A DNA stretch of 64,000 bases from the NCBI GenBank assembly GCA_949987565.1, contig OX465102.1:15748925-15812924 (forward strand), written 5' to 3'. A program made the translations under genes and the position numbers. Shown here piece by piece: positions 32,001-44,653 of this stretch. Numbering within the stretch: position 1 is the stretch's first letter; each line of letters starts with the position of its first letter. The notes beneath the pieces were generated by a model, which saw nothing but the letters and a program-made list of their open reading frames with translations, was not told the DNA's origin and ran no database searches. This stretch comes from Luidia sarsii. Lineage: Eukaryota > Echinodermata > Asteroidea > Paxillosida > Luidiidae.

Positions 32001-35000
32001 GCAATCTTTGAAATGTTGGTTTCAATACTTATAGCATGAATGTTCATTACTGTTACTGTTACCTTCCAGATATGCCGTGGATCCTGAGCGGGGATAAAAT
32101 TGGATTCCTGGATCCACTGGAGAGGCATTTCGACGACAGGCCTCGGAGGGCACGTAACGGTAAGCGGTGGAGACTCTCAGACAGGCTTCTGTCGGACTAT
32201 CCCGATCAGTTTGCCCCCTTTCTTTCGAAGTTGTTTGGATGCGACCGGGCCACGTTTGGGGGAGGTACGTTTCCGGGCACCCTCTTCCGATTCCCGCTTC
32301 GCAGAGCAGCCTCCAAGATCAGCAAGTCGGTGTTCATTGATGAGGCGCGGGTCGACGAGCTTCTGGAGTCCTTCCAGAGAGACGCCGAGCTCTCCTTGCT
32401 CTTTCTCAAGCACGTGGAGTCCATCAGCGTGTACAAGTCTCGGGGGCGCTCGAAACCGCCGACTTTGGTGGACAAGGTGGGCGTACAACTGGTCGGCATT
32501 CGCCGGCTGCGATGCGACAGGGAGTCCCTCCTGGAAGGCCTCCGAAAGAACCGAGACTGCCTGACCGCCTGCTGCGTCGGCATCGAGCGAAAGGGACGGG
32601 GCCAGCCGTCCTCTACCAGATACATGGTCGTCAATCAAGTGAAGGTGAGCGGCCTATCCCCTTCCCTCCGAGATCTGACCGCGGACGACGAGCTGGGGCT
32701 GCGCGCTTGGATGGGGGTGGCACTCCGGGTCGGTTCCGGGCATGAGACTCGCGCGGACGGCAGCGGCGGCCGGCTGTTCTGCTTCCTGCCGCTGCCCGAG
32801 AGCGCCGCCACCGGCCTGCCGGTCCACGTCCACGGCTACTTCGGGCTCGGCGACAACCGTCGGAGTCTGAAGTGGCCCGACTCGGAGTCCCAGCATGACA
32901 AGAAGGCCCTCTGGAACCAGATGCTGTCGACCGAGGTGTTCCCCGAGGTCTACACCCAGGCGATCGTGAGAGCCATCGAGAAGTGCGAGGACCCCCAGGA
33001 CCCGATGAGCCCTGCCGATGTGTACGCGGCCTGGCCACCGGCTAGGCTTACGGGGCACTGGTCAGAAGGTGTCGAGAAATTCCTGCAAAAGATCAAGGGC
33101 GAGAAAATCGTTTTCTCTGAGGCCAGCGGCGGCGATTGGAAGACACTCTCCGAAGTCTTCATCGAGAAGGGGGGCCCCACGGTGTGCAAGCTGCTCAGGC
33201 GCAAGGGGTGCGCCGTGGAGAAGCTACCCGGGCACGTTTTGGAGACTCTCGCCGGCGCTTATACAGAGGTGACCCCAGCACTCGTGCGAGGAAAAATTCG
33301 GCGAGACACTCTGAGCTACCTGACGCGCCGGAAGAGGCTGGTGCTGCTAGACTACGTGACCAGCGACACGGCATACAACTTGAAGAACCTGCACCTACTC
33401 CCGCTACAAAACGGCGAATTCACCGGCTTCCTTGCAGCGGCTCCCGCCGTGTACGTAGAGACTGCGGAGAATCCAAGTTGTCTCATTCCGAATGGCGGTG
33501 CGAGATTCGCTGCAGCCGACCTGTCAGCTGGCCTGCTACGTAAACTTCTCAACTCGGGCAAACAGCTGCAACATTTCAGATCCACGTCTGTGCTGCCCCT
33601 GATGAAGGAAATGCTCCCCAGCTCTTGGAGGAAGGGAACGGATAGTGTGCTGACATGGACGCCCGGGGTCAACGATCATCCATCGAGGGAGTGGTTGACG
33701 AGAATCTGGGAATGGCTTTGCAGAAACTACCCCGGTCAAGATCTGAGTTGCCTCGAAGGTATTCCTCTGATACCAATGGAGAGAAATCGCCTTGCAAGAC
33801 TGAAACAGATGATGATTCGAGACAAAGAAGATGGACAATTTCATGGAGTGGGCCTGGCTGAGAGTGTCTGTTCTCTACTCTCCTCTTTGGGAGCAGTGGT
33901 GGTTCGCCAGTCTGTCCTGGCCGAACATCGACACATCACCAGACATCCGCAGTTGCGTAGCTTTATCAAGAAGCCCACTGCTGAGGGCGTGATGGCCGTA
34001 CTGGAGATGTGTAGTAACACAGCCGACGTCCACCGCCAAGTTGCCTCTTTGAGCGATTTCGGGAAGGACGAGCTACGTGGTCTCCTTGTCCGACTGTCAC
34101 ACTACAGTAGCCAATCGGTGCAGATACTGAAGAACCTCCCCCTGTTTCGTGCGGGTGACGGCCAGTATATGTCTGCGCGTGCCTGCACATCAGCAGTTCC
34201 TTCAGACTATTTCGGAATTCCAGCAGGGAGCTTGAGGCGTCCACTCATAATACTGAATCCCGCCGAATGGTCCTTTCTAAAGAACCTCGGCATTCACAAG
34301 ATGTCCGTTTCCGAGCTCCTTCAGAAGAACATCCTTCCCGCTGTTCAGGACGGGTTCTACGATAACGGAACGGCAGCGAGGATCATGCTTTGGGTGCTTC
34401 AGCACCGCGAGCACGACGCCGTCCTTAGAGAGTTGCGGTTCGTCCCGACGCGTTCATCTAAGGCGAAACCTGGTGATCTTTTCGAACCAACCACCACACT
34501 CCGTACGCTGCTCGGAGACTTCGACGTCTTTCCCACAGGTGAGTTCGCTGAGGGATGGGTGCTGGACTGCCTGAGGCGGGTCGGGCTGAAGGGCGAGCAA
34601 AGCGTCGCAGCAGCCGACATCGTGAGGTGCGCCAAAGCCGTTTCCGATACCGGTGCTCAAGGCCGAGCCGATGTGGTGGAGCGAGGGCGCGCCATTGTCA
34701 ACCACCTCGGCACCTATCCCCATCTGTTACACCACACGGTGACAAGGGAACGCATCACAAAGCCCCTGCGTAAGTTCCTCGAGAACTTACCCTGGATCCC
34801 GTGCGAAGCCGGAGCACCCCGCGGTTATCCTGGCCACGTGGAGTGGGCTGGCAGCCGAGATCGTCTCTACACACCGAGGGAAGTTGGCCTCATAGAGTCA
34901 GCGTTATTGCAGGGTTCTGTCACGCCTTTATGCGACCTCGCTGGTATGGAAAAGCTGTGCGAGGCGTTCAAATGGAGTAAGGATATGGATCACACCGACA

Positions 35001-38000
35001 ACGCTAAAGTGAAGGCGGTTGTGCGACACTTGAAAAACGTTGTCCACGGGCACTCGGAGGCCGCAGACCCACGCAGTTCTCTGCGGGCGGTGTACGCGTT
35101 CCTGAATGAGGCTGATGGGACGCATCTTAGATGCCTCTTTGAGGAGATCTTCGGACCGACAGGCCCCTGGGTGTGGCACGGATTCGGATTCACCACACCG
35201 TCAAAGATTGCCTTCAGCGGAGGTGATTTTGGCGTCAATCTGGCGCCCTACCTTCACACGTTGCCGAAAGAGTTCAATAGATGCGCAGACTTCCTCCGCA
35301 CGATGGGTGTTCGGGAGACCTTTGGGGAGGAAGCGCTTGTTGACGTCCTGCGAGCTATCAAGGAAAAGCGCAAGAGGGATGGAGACTTGCGTCTCGTCCG
35401 CGATATCCTGCAGCACCTAGTCACCCGGGGCAGCGTGACGTCCGATATCTTAGTTCCTTGCAGGGTGCCGACGGGAACGGGAGGTCGCTTTCGGATGCAC
35501 CTTGCCTCCGAGTGTCTGTATGCCGACGATGCCAGATTAGCCAGTCAACTGGACGGCGGTGACAAGCCACTCCTTCACGAGTGGATACCGAATCCTGTCG
35601 CTCAGGCATTGGGAGTGAAACCGCTGAGCCACTACATCGCCCCGGTTGAGCCGTTGGAATACGGCGGCTACGATCTGGCGGGGCCCCACGAAATGGTGGC
35701 GAACGCCATCAGACGTAATTTAGACATGTACAAAAAGGGAGTAGACATATTCAAGGAGATGATTCAGAATGCTGACGATGCCGGGGCCACCGAGGTCAGG
35801 TTTCTCGTCGATTGGCGCCGCAACGATGACACGGCAGCGGAGCTCCTGGACGAGCAAATGAAGGCGTGCCACGGACCCGCTCTCTGGGCATTCAACAACG
35901 GGCAGTTCACCGAGCGAGACATCGAAAACATCTGTAGCATTGCCGCGCAGAGCAAGAAGCGCGAGCTGGACAAGGTCGGCAGGTTTGGACTCGGGTTTAC
36001 CTCGGTATATCACCTCACTGACATTCCGAGCATTGTGAGCGGGCCCTACATTCTCATATGCGACCCTCTGACTACCCACCTCGGTTCGCGGGTCAAATCC
36101 GGACAGCCAGGCATCCGGCTGGATCTGAGGAAGGAGCCACACAGGCGCACGCTGAGGAGCTACCCCAAGCAGTTTGCCCCGTACATCGGCATCTTTGGCT
36201 GTGACCCGCTGGCGTCTGATAACTTCGACCATACGCTCATCAGGCTGCCGCTGCGCACCCACGCGGAGGCTAGCGAAAATCCACTTTGCGACCGTGCATG
36301 CGATTCGAAGAAAGAGATCGATCCACTGGTTAAATCGCTGAAGAAGTCGGCCCACACTCTCCTGCTCTTCACCCAGAACGTGGTAGAAGTCAGCGTCTTC
36401 GAGCTGTCATCGGAGGATGTGAAAGACATGAAGAGAACCATGCATGTCAATATTTCAAGAGTTCGTCAGATGCCTCGAGCGATCGGAGACCCACAAAGTG
36501 ACGCGTTGACTCAGCGCAATCTACTCGCAGCCACGGAGGAGTGTCTCAGGAAGCCTCACGGAGAGACTCCAGAAACAACGATGATTGCCAAGGTCACCCA
36601 AGAAACGTGTGCCTCGGGTAAACGGGCTGGCAGTAAGCCCAAGGTCCGAAACAGCCAATTCCTGATAAGCTCATGTATGGCGAGAGGCGATGATCCGGAT
36701 CGAGCTGAAAGTTTAATAGAGGAGGGGCGCTCAGCCGGGGTCTTGCCGTGCGGTGGCGTGGCCGTCCAGCTGGTTTCAGATCCAGTGCTAAAGCCTGAGC
36801 GATGCAAGGACAGCGGCGTCTTCAGCTATTTGCCCCTCGGTGTATCGACGGGCCTGCCCTTCCACGTCAACGGCGGGTTCCTGCTGCAGCCGAACCGACG
36901 GCAGCTGTGGAGCCAGGTCTCCTCGGGGACCGGAGAGTTCGAGACTCGCTGGAACATCTTCCTCATGCAGTCGGTCTTGTTGCGAGCATTCACCAACCTC
37001 CTGGAGGACCTGAAGGTGTTGCTGTCCGAGGGCGAGCTCTGTAATCACGACTTCCAGCTCCTCTGGCCCACACAGGATCCACGCAGCAGCGACTTCATCC
37101 CGTTTATCGACGCCTTTTATCGGTGGATAGGAAGCGGGGAGGGCGCACCGGCCGTCGTCTTTAGCGGAAATCGCTGGGTGGCGGTGGACGAATGCCTTTT
37201 CCTGGACTGCAGCCCAGACATCCCAGACGCCCTCCGGCCGAGCATCGAGACCATACTGAATGAGCGGCTGCAACCCAGGCGATGTGTGGAGCTCACCCCT
37301 GAGGTCACCAGTAGCATTCTGAAGGCGGGCGCCAACCAGCGCTTTGACGCCAACAGTTTCAATTTCCGTCGCTTCTTGGAGGAAGAGTTCTTTCCCGCGT
37401 TTGATCGGGGTGGCGACCTCGACCCCGCCCACCGGGACGCTATTGTACTGTATCTGCTGGACTGCCGTCTCAGCGGTAGACGCCAGACCGCCGACCAACT
37501 ATTCGACTCCGGACTGAAAGAAGCGTGCTGCATACCAACCTCCCCGGATGGCGAGGACCTGGCCAAGCCGGGAGAGTTGGTCAACCCAGCTTCGCTCGTA
37601 GGATCTCTTTACAGAGAGGAGGACTGCCTGTTTCCATACGGAGACGAGTTCCGCTCTGACTCACGGTTACTGTCCCTGAACACGCTGGGCATGATCACAA
37701 CGACCTTGTCCTGGGAAGATGTTTGCGAAAGGGCCGAGTCCATTGCAAACGGCCACGAATTCGACGGGAGATGCAGCGCTCTCTTGAAGCTGATCGAATC
37801 CAAGCTGACGGGAGAGGATCGACCCGATGAACTCCAGGTGATTCGCATCCGTGCGGCGGCTTTTCTACCGGTACTGAAGAAGCCTCGTAAATACCCCGTA
37901 GAGTGGTGCAACAGCCGCGCGGAGGTGATGTCTGCGAACGAGCTCCATGATGACTGCCACAGGGAGTTACTGGGGTCTGTCAAGTGCATACTAGACGGGA

Positions 38001-41000
38001 CGAAGAGTGGACTCAACGCTTTGAATCCCCGGGTCACGAAGTTCCTCGGAATTGCGGGCAAGAAAGTCGATTTGGGTGATGTCCTGGAGCAACTGATCGT
38101 GCTAAAAGAGTCAGACCGGGTCACACAGGAGGTGCAATCTATGGCTCTTCAGATATACCGCTTTCTCCAAGGGAAGATCCCAGCTGATGGCAGGCTGCCC
38201 GAAGCGTTTGTTCGGCTCAGCGGGATGAAATTCATCCTGTACAATGATAGGTTCTTAGAAGGCCGACAACTTGCATTCCACCACAGCGGCAAGACCGAGC
38301 CTTACTTGTACAAAGTACCGCGTCATTTTCTGGGCGAATTCCACCCTCTGCTTCAGAGTTGCGGAGTGAGGGACGACTTTGAGCTGGGGGACTTTGTCCA
38401 GGCCTTGGGCCTACTGAAGAGGAAGTGTGGAGATCGCCGCCTCGCTGAGGCAGATCTAAAAACAGCAAATGCTCTGCTGGCAGAAATTGTCAGTTGGATC
38501 GCCAGGACCAAATCAAGCAACAAATGCTGCCTCCAGAACGAGGAAATCTTTGTCCCAGACATTCAAGGCGTTTTGCGGAAGCAGACCGACGTCATCTACG
38601 ACGATATGCACTGGGTTGGCTGCCAGGACAACGAGCTGTACACACATCCAGACGTGCCACGCAAAACCGCACAGATTCTCGGGATCTGGATGCGGAGGGA
38701 GAAACACTACTCGTCCCTCTCGGAATTTGAAATGGATTTTGGCCAGCGAGAAGAACTGGCAGATCGCCTGAAGAACATCCTGACATCGTATCCCAACGTC
38801 TCTGATGTGTTCAAAGAGCTGCTTCAAAATGCCGACGATGCGGGGTCTACCGAAATACATTTTGTCTACGATCCCCGTAGCCATCCAACGAAGAAGATCC
38901 TATCACAAAAGTTGGCATCCCTGCAATGCCGACCGTCGCTGTGCGTGTACCAGGACAAGGCTTTCACAGAAAAAGACATAGAGGGGATTCAGAAACTAGG
39001 AGTTGGGGGAAAGAGGGACGACACAACCACAACGGGGAAATTCGGAATCGGGTTCAATGCGGTCTACCACCTGACCGATAATCCCAGCTTCCTGACCAAC
39101 GGGAGCAAGCTGTGCGTGTTCGATCCCTTGCTGAAACTGAAACTGGTAGACACAGCTGGCAGATCGTCATCCGGTAAAGCGTTCGAAACTAACGCCAAAT
39201 TTAGAGAGTACTTCCCGGACATGCTTGCCGGATACCTCGAGGATGTGGGGGAGTTGGGCGTTCAAACTGGCGCCGTGTTCCGCTTCCCGTTGCGCACCGA
39301 GCCGTCGGATCTCTCGGACAAGGTCTTCAGCCGGTCGAGAGGCACAGAACTGCTGGGTGAATTCCAGCGAGTATCGCAGGAGGCACTGCTTTTCCTCAAC
39401 AACATTAAGCGGATTACTCTCTCCCGCATGGACGGCAAGGAGTTGAAAACTGAGTACAGCATCGCTGCCGACTTGTCAAGTGAGGCAGAGCAGCACCGCC
39501 ATGAACTGACCGACCGTCTCAAGCTCCTCACGGACGAACCAGGCCACGAGTTAGAGCCGATGATTCGCGTGTACAACTTTGAGACTCGGGACTCGGCGGG
39601 AGTTGAGCAGTCCTGGCTGGTTTCGCAAACGATTGGCTTCGATGACCCGCCCGGGAGTGGTGTGCAATCAGCGGGCGCCGCATTCCCTAAAAACCCTGTT
39701 CCGCGGGGAGGCGTGGCAGCACTCACGGGGCGCAGAGAGGAGCGCGCTCCGCAGAAGTTGCAGGGCAAAGCCTACTGTCTGCTCCCGCTCCCCGTCCAGA
39801 CCGGTCTGCCAGTGCACGTCAACGGCACGTTCGAGCTGGACTCGGCTCGGAAGAACCTCGCCAAGCCTGACGATTATGCGAGCAGCCTGGGCGGAGGCCG
39901 AGACCAGCTCATCAGTGACTGGAATCGACTGTTAGCGGAGCAGGTCATCGCCCCAGCGTACGCGCATTTGCTCAAACAAGCAGGCAGGAAGCTACTGGGC
40001 CGTAGCAGTGCGAAACATATTCACTTACAACTGTCGAAGTACAATAACTTGTTTCCAACGAGTGTAAAATCGTTACAGGGCGAGTGGGGTTTAGTGGCTC
40101 GCGCTGCTCTTCGTTACATCAGCAAAGAGAGGCTGGAAGTGCTACCTGTAATCCGAACGGGGGATAGAGATTCGCCGATCACCTGGCACCATCCGAACAG
40201 TGAAACCAGTTCGGCTTTCTTTGAAGGGTTTGGTTCTCTAAAGTATCCCGAACAGATTCGGCAAGACCGACTCCGCTCTACTCTGTTGAAGGTTGGTTTC
40301 AAGTTATTGTCGAGCCCAAGGAACCTATGCCGGGAGTTCAATGAAAGCGGTGTGGATCAGGCGAAGTTTGTATCTCCACAAATTGTTGTGAAACATCTGT
40401 CCGAATCTGACATCGTTCGGAGGATGCTGCCTTCCCCTCTGAAGAAAACTGCTTTTACAGACATCCGTTCCTTTCTCGATGTATTCGAGTATTGCTTGGA
40501 TGGTATAACCTGTGTATCTGAGATGTATGACCTACCACTTAAACTGACAAACGATGGCGAGCTGGGTGTGTTTTCGTCAACTGATATATTGTACGTCACT
40601 CAGTACCATACCAACATTTTGCCTCGTGAACAACACCGATTTCTCCACACAAAACTCGTCCGCTGCATCAAAGTATGGGGGGAGAATGATAAAGGGAAAA
40701 GTGCATCGTTCCCGAGAGGGATTTTCAAGCGTTTTACTCTGGACGAGCTCGCGAAGTACCTAGCCCATCAACTTCCTGAGGACTGGAGCTGTTGTCCTGG
40801 TCATGTTGAGTGGCGGCCGGGCAGGGATGGGCACCCTACCGAACAGTGGCTGGCAGATGTGTGGTCGTTCATTTACAGTGAAACGTGCCGTGAAGTACCG
40901 ACGTCGTCCCTGGACGCCATCGACAACTGGCCGATGTTCCCAACCAAGTCTGGAAAGTTGGTGCCTCCCCGTCTCTCCAAGACGGTGCTCTACCTAGACC

Positions 41001-44000
41001 ATTCAGTGATGGTAGGCAACTTGCAAAATGTCTGTAATGTCCTACGCAAACTAGGTCTTCCTCAGATTTCTCCACAGAGCATGCTTAAGAAGAAGCCCAT
41101 TCCGAGGAGTGATGAGACATCACTTATGTCAATTTTGAGAGGACACCTGGCCCAGCTGAGAGATCCACGAGATATCGCTGCTGTGATTCGGTTCACGCTG
41201 GAGAATGGAGGAGTTGGTGCTGTCTCTCCAGAAGAAGGGAATATCTTGCTCCTGTACTTCCAGGAAGGCGAGGATGACGAGGCAACAATCAAGGTCATCA
41301 AGCGACTGAAGATATTCAAGTTGTTGGGAGGAGAGGAGACCACCGACCTACAACACTCTGACCACTACCACACAGTGGATTGCAAAATACTGATGGATGA
41401 ATGCACGAAGTGGATGGGAGCGGCGAGGTGTGCCTTTTTGGAACCTCAAAGTTACCTTAATCTGCTGTTCGATCGACTGAATGTCAAACCAATCTCGCAT
41501 GATGAGATTTATCTGAAATACATTCTGCCCCATTTCTTGTTGTTGAGCCCGGAGACACAGATGAAGCATATCGAACACCTGCAAAGGTATATAGGCCTAT
41601 TGGTAGCAGCCCCAGGGAGCAGCGAAGAGCAAATCATCCATCGTTTGTCCCGCACCGAATTCATTCTTGACGAGTCGAATATTTCCCACGCACCTGGCTT
41701 TTTCTTTGACGGAGATAACGAAATCTTCAGACTCGTGGTCGACCGGAAAAAGTTGCTACCACAGCGCTATCACGCCCTGAAAGAGTTTCTTGAGGAAATG
41801 GGTCTCCGCACTACCGTTGAGAAGGAGGACTTCCTTAACTTTGCTCGTGAGGTTGCAAAACGAGCCAAGGCTATAACAGACAGGGAAAAACGAGAACAAC
41901 TTGTCCAATTGGCGTATCTTCTGACCAAGGAGCTGTCGGAGGAGCGCCTTCACGATGCACAGTTTCTCGAAGAGGTGTCCAAAATCGAATTCCTTCCTCC
42001 ACTCGAAATCGGGCAGGAGCTGCTTGACATCCACCCTGGTCCTTCTGGCCCCCAACACGCCGGGACCGCACCCTTCGTGGCCTATCGAGATGGGGTGCCT
42101 GAAAAAGATTTGAAACTCGTCTGGTCAGTTTCTCAGGTTCTCCCAAGAAAGGCCATACCTTACGACGTGAGAATTACAAAGGGGATTACCGTCCACGGCT
42201 GTCTGGGTATTGCCGAAGGCAATGTTGCAGAGAAGGTTTACTCACACATCGACAATGTCTGTTTCGCGATGATGAAAAAAAATGTGATCCACAAGCAGGC
42301 AAGTGAGGCAGAAATAAAAGTGAGGCAGAAATTGAGAATGGTCCTGGAGGCAATCCTACAATACATCGTCAAACAAATCACTACTAAGCATGCAGAGGTT
42401 GGCGAGCGAGTTAAGAGTCGTCTCCGAAACACACCGATATGTCTAGTTGAAGAAGGGCGCATCCTGGTCAGAGCAGATCAATTAGTGTTTGAAATGGAAA
42501 AAGACCTGGAGAGCAAGCTGCGGCCCTATCTGTACAAAGTCCCGAGAGAGTGGGCGTCGTTCGACTCCGTCTTCAGATTACTGGGAGCTCAGGATTGCTG
42601 CTCCTTTGGCCAGCTGAAGGGTGTGCTGGCGTCAATGAGAGAGGAATGGAAGGACGAGGTACTCGGACCAAACGAAAGGAAGATTGCAGTTACTGCATTA
42701 ACTGGGATCGTCAAACTGTTGAAGGACGAGTCATACATCATTGCTGATGCTGAAGGTGAACTTTATCTGCCTAGTTCAGAGTACATCTTGAGGAACGCAA
42801 AGCAACTGCACTATGCAGATCCAGATATAATGGAACTCCATAGCCTGGCGTCAACTGATAAAGAGTTCATTCTTCCACTGAAGACGTGTGGGGTCTCATT
42901 TGACAGTGAGACGGCCCTGATTGAGAGACTTCCCGAAGGTTTGCGACCAAAGAAATTTGGGGAAGGCATGCAGAAGAGGCCGTGCGAGAGCAACGAGGAT
43001 TGCGAGGCTGGAGCGAGCTGCGAGTATGCCGACCACATTCAGAGGATAGTGAGTTCAGACGAGATGTCCCGGGGGGTGCAAAGACTTGTCCAATGGCAGT
43101 CGAAGGGAAAGGAAATGAACCAGGAGTCCAGGTCACGCAAAAGGAAACTAGAGGATTTCAGTGATTTCAAATGCAAGAAGGTTTTGAAGGTTGGTCTGTA
43201 TGACAGCAATGGCGAAAAAGTAGCGGAAGAGAAGCACCCAAGTGAGGCGTATTTCGAGGCCGGCTCGGGCAATTTTTTCATTCAACACACAGCGGTAGAG
43301 GAAATCAGTGGATTAACACGGACACAAATCGGACACGGCTGCAATCATCTCATGGGACGTATACTTACATCCGAGTCAGTCGGCATCCTTGCAAATGCGA
43401 TTGAGTGCGGCGACGACTTGGGGAAGCTGAACGAAATACTGACAAAGAGTAAGATTCCCGAGTATGACACAGCTACCCCTGCCATTCAGGAAGATCAGTC
43501 TGCTCCGGGGTGCCAAGTACCTGGCGACATTCACCACCTTCTCAACCAGGACCCATTCAACCACTTCTTCATAGGCGAGCATGTGGCCTACGAGATGTGC
43601 CCCGACGAAACGTACCCAGAGGAGACTGAGATCATTTTTGCCGAAGTCATCCTGGGAACAGACGTGAATAGGCGGACGGTCAGCCTCACGCAGACTTGCA
43701 AAATCAACATGGGTCAGCAGGAACCTGCCGTGGTTAAAGTCGGCGTCCTGTACAAATTTCTGCGACCGCAAGAGGAGCCCACCTTGGACGTAGTGCCGTC
43801 CACCGCACAGTCGACCGGGGAGAGTCCCGAGACAGGCTTCGCGGAAACGCTTCCGGAAGACGAACAGGCGGACGAGGAGCAGATACGGGCCGAAGTGACG
43901 GAGGCTTTTAGCCTGACAGATGGAGAGCGTCGCAGACTATTGAAGCGCCTTTACCGCAAATGGCATCCGGACAAGAATATCGCACACCAGGCGAGAACCA

Positions 44001-44653
44001 ACAGGGCATTTCAGTTCCTAAAAGCAGAAATCGAGAGGCAGGAGAAGGGGGAGGACCGCGAGACCCCTTGCAGTGGGCGCTACGAGAGCTGGGACCGGCA
44101 GGCCAGACAGGACTACGAGGAGGCCAGACACTACCGCGCGAAGTCTCGCAGGAGGCGGACACGTCCGTCATTCAGCAGGAATCGCACATCGGGTGTACCG
44201 CCATCCTTCACCAGGGACACCCCGGACCCGCACAAGGCGAGGCTATGGTTCCGGCAGGCCAGGGAACACCTGAGCACCGCGGAGCAGGCCAGCCAGCAGA
44301 GCTGTCCCTCGGGCCATCCGATTGCCTTCTGGATCCACCAGGCTGCCGAGGCAGCTCTTAGGGCGGCCCAGTACAGCCTCGAAGGGAAGTCCAATGACGG
44401 GGGCGGCCCTTTGCCGTCCCTCGCCGAGCGGGTTTGCCGACACCGGCACGTAGCGCCGTCCCGCGAGCTCTGCGAGATAGCGACCCGCCTGGACCGTCTG
44501 GGCTGCCAGTTCGACAAGCCACGCCGTCCTGACCAATTCCTGTACAATACCAGCGGACAGGTGTACGACGACTTCCAAGCCGACGTCGCTCTCAGGGAGT
44601 GTCGTGACCTGCTGAAGATTGTGCAGGAGATTATCGGTATCACTGAGTATTAG
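29018..44653 (+). CDS. Sacsin-like giant chaperone-type protein (4 coding exons, 4317 residues)
   Basis: Join of 29018-29036, 29762-29853, 30483-30741 and 32070-44653; all junctions have GT-AG ends and matching phases. Sacsin-family proteins are large co-chaperone-like proteins built of Hsp90-type ATPase (SIRPT) repeats, a J domain that recruits Hsp70, and a HEPN domain. Here repeat 1 starts near residue 10 ([18 protein letters not shown] 38-47, GRFGLGF about 109-115). Repeat 2 is centred on [10 protein letters not shown] (N1357) with [15 protein letters not shown]. Repeat 3 has [10 protein letters not shown] (N2377) and [15 protein letters not shown]. The J domain has YRKWHPDKN with HPD at 4089-4091. 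The HEPN domain spans about 4178-4310. Unlike human sacsin (4579 residues, established knowledge), the predicted N-terminus starts directly at repeat 1, with no ubiquitin-like domain. One 12.6-kb exon holds 97% of the coding sequence, as in vertebrate SACS. Orthology to SACS versus an expanded sacsin-like paralogue cannot be decided here. Confidence 0.9.
29037..29761 (+). other. Intron 1 of the sacsin-like gene
   Basis: 725 bp, gtaggt...gatcacag. It holds the G-rich minisatellite at 29050-29440 and a stretch (29510-29600, gggaagtttgcggtgacgcc) that recurs in diverged form at 54960-55035. Confidence 0.7.
29050..29440. repeat. G-rich minisatellite (ggtggttgggtggatgggtg type) in intron 1
   Basis: About 390 bp of GGTTGGGTGG-type units on the + (transcribed sense) strand. 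It is C-rich Pro/His/Thr-coding in the minus frames and Gly/Trp/Val in the plus frames, all artefacts. Runs of GGG make G-quadruplexes possible in DNA and pre-mRNA. Confidence 0.92.
29762..29853 (+). CDS. Sacsin-like gene, coding exon 2
   Basis: Preceded by gatcacag and followed by gtaaga. Encodes [18 protein letters not shown] and on to GGQILK, the classic start of sacsin ATPase repeat 1. The frame has an upstream stop (tga at 29750), so it cannot be the initiating exon. Confidence 0.88.
29854..30482 (+). other. Intron 2 of the sacsin-like gene
   Basis: 629 bp, gtaaga...tgcccacgccag, phase 0. No embedded gene or repeat was recognised. Confidence 0.85.
30483..30741 (+). CDS. Sacsin-like gene, coding exon 3 (ATP-binding core of repeat 1)
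   Basis: Encodes [19 protein letters not shown] through [12 protein letters not shown] to [16 protein letters not shown]. It is bounded by ag|gaactc and acag|gtcagt. The NADDAG and GRFGLGF elements are the N-box and glycine lid of the Hsp90-type ATPase fold. Confidence 0.92.
30742..32069 (+). other. Intron 3 of the sacsin-like gene
   Basis: 1328 bp, gtcagt...accttccag, phase 1. It contains a fragment gggcctgacgtttcgaccca (31384-31403) shared with 48122-48141, and the 302-bp MITE at 31654-31955, which ends 114 bp before the acceptor. Confidence 0.9.
31654..31955. mobile_element. 302-bp MITE with CACTGTAAAAACG ends inside sacsin-like intron 3
   Basis: Inverted relative of 16887-17201: it starts CACTGTAAAAACGGTGCTCA and ends GTGTTTACAGTG, flanked by at on both sides. 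Non-coding; many catgtgc/gcacatg palindromic words. Confidence 0.8.
32070..44653 (+). CDS. Sacsin-like gene, coding exon 4 (12.6 kb)
   Basis: Starts after ccttccag with [20 protein letters not shown], the continuation of repeat 1, and ends at TAG 44651-44653. The uninterrupted frame could be read back to an ATG at 32036, but that part is intron by splice and homology logic. It contains ATPase repeats 2 and 3, the J domain and the HEPN domain. Overlapping frames on both strands are shadows of this GC-rich exon. Confidence 0.95.
35670..36100 (+). other. Sacsin ATPase repeat 2, N-terminal core
   Basis: Encodes [37 protein letters not shown] and [17 protein letters not shown], the ATP-site signature of the second SIRPT repeat. 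The Asp of NADDAG and the GxG lid are intact. Confidence 0.85.
38730..39130 (+). other. Sacsin ATPase repeat 3, N-terminal core
   Basis: Encodes [40 protein letters not shown] and [20 protein letters not shown]. The lid has Ile for Leu and a Thr-rich insert (DDTTTTG) before it; the key Asn and Asp are intact. Confidence 0.85.
43860..44060 (+). other. J domain near the C-terminus
   Basis: [20 protein letters not shown] and then [20 protein letters not shown], with the HPD tripeptide needed to stimulate Hsp70. It lies between an acidic linker and an Arg-rich linker (KSRRRRTRP), as in sacsin. Confidence 0.85.
44228..44640 (+). other. C-terminal HEPN domain
   Basis: [20 protein letters not shown] and then [30 protein letters not shown] and [15 protein letters not shown], the helical pattern of the sacsin HEPN (nucleotide-binding, dimer-forming) domain. 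Confidence 0.85.

Noticed and set aside
32036..32069. Using ATG 32036 as start of a 4205-residue protein
   Set aside because: Residues [11 protein letters not shown] come from the intron's pyrimidine tract before the acceptor; upstream exons supply the missing ATPase core in phase.
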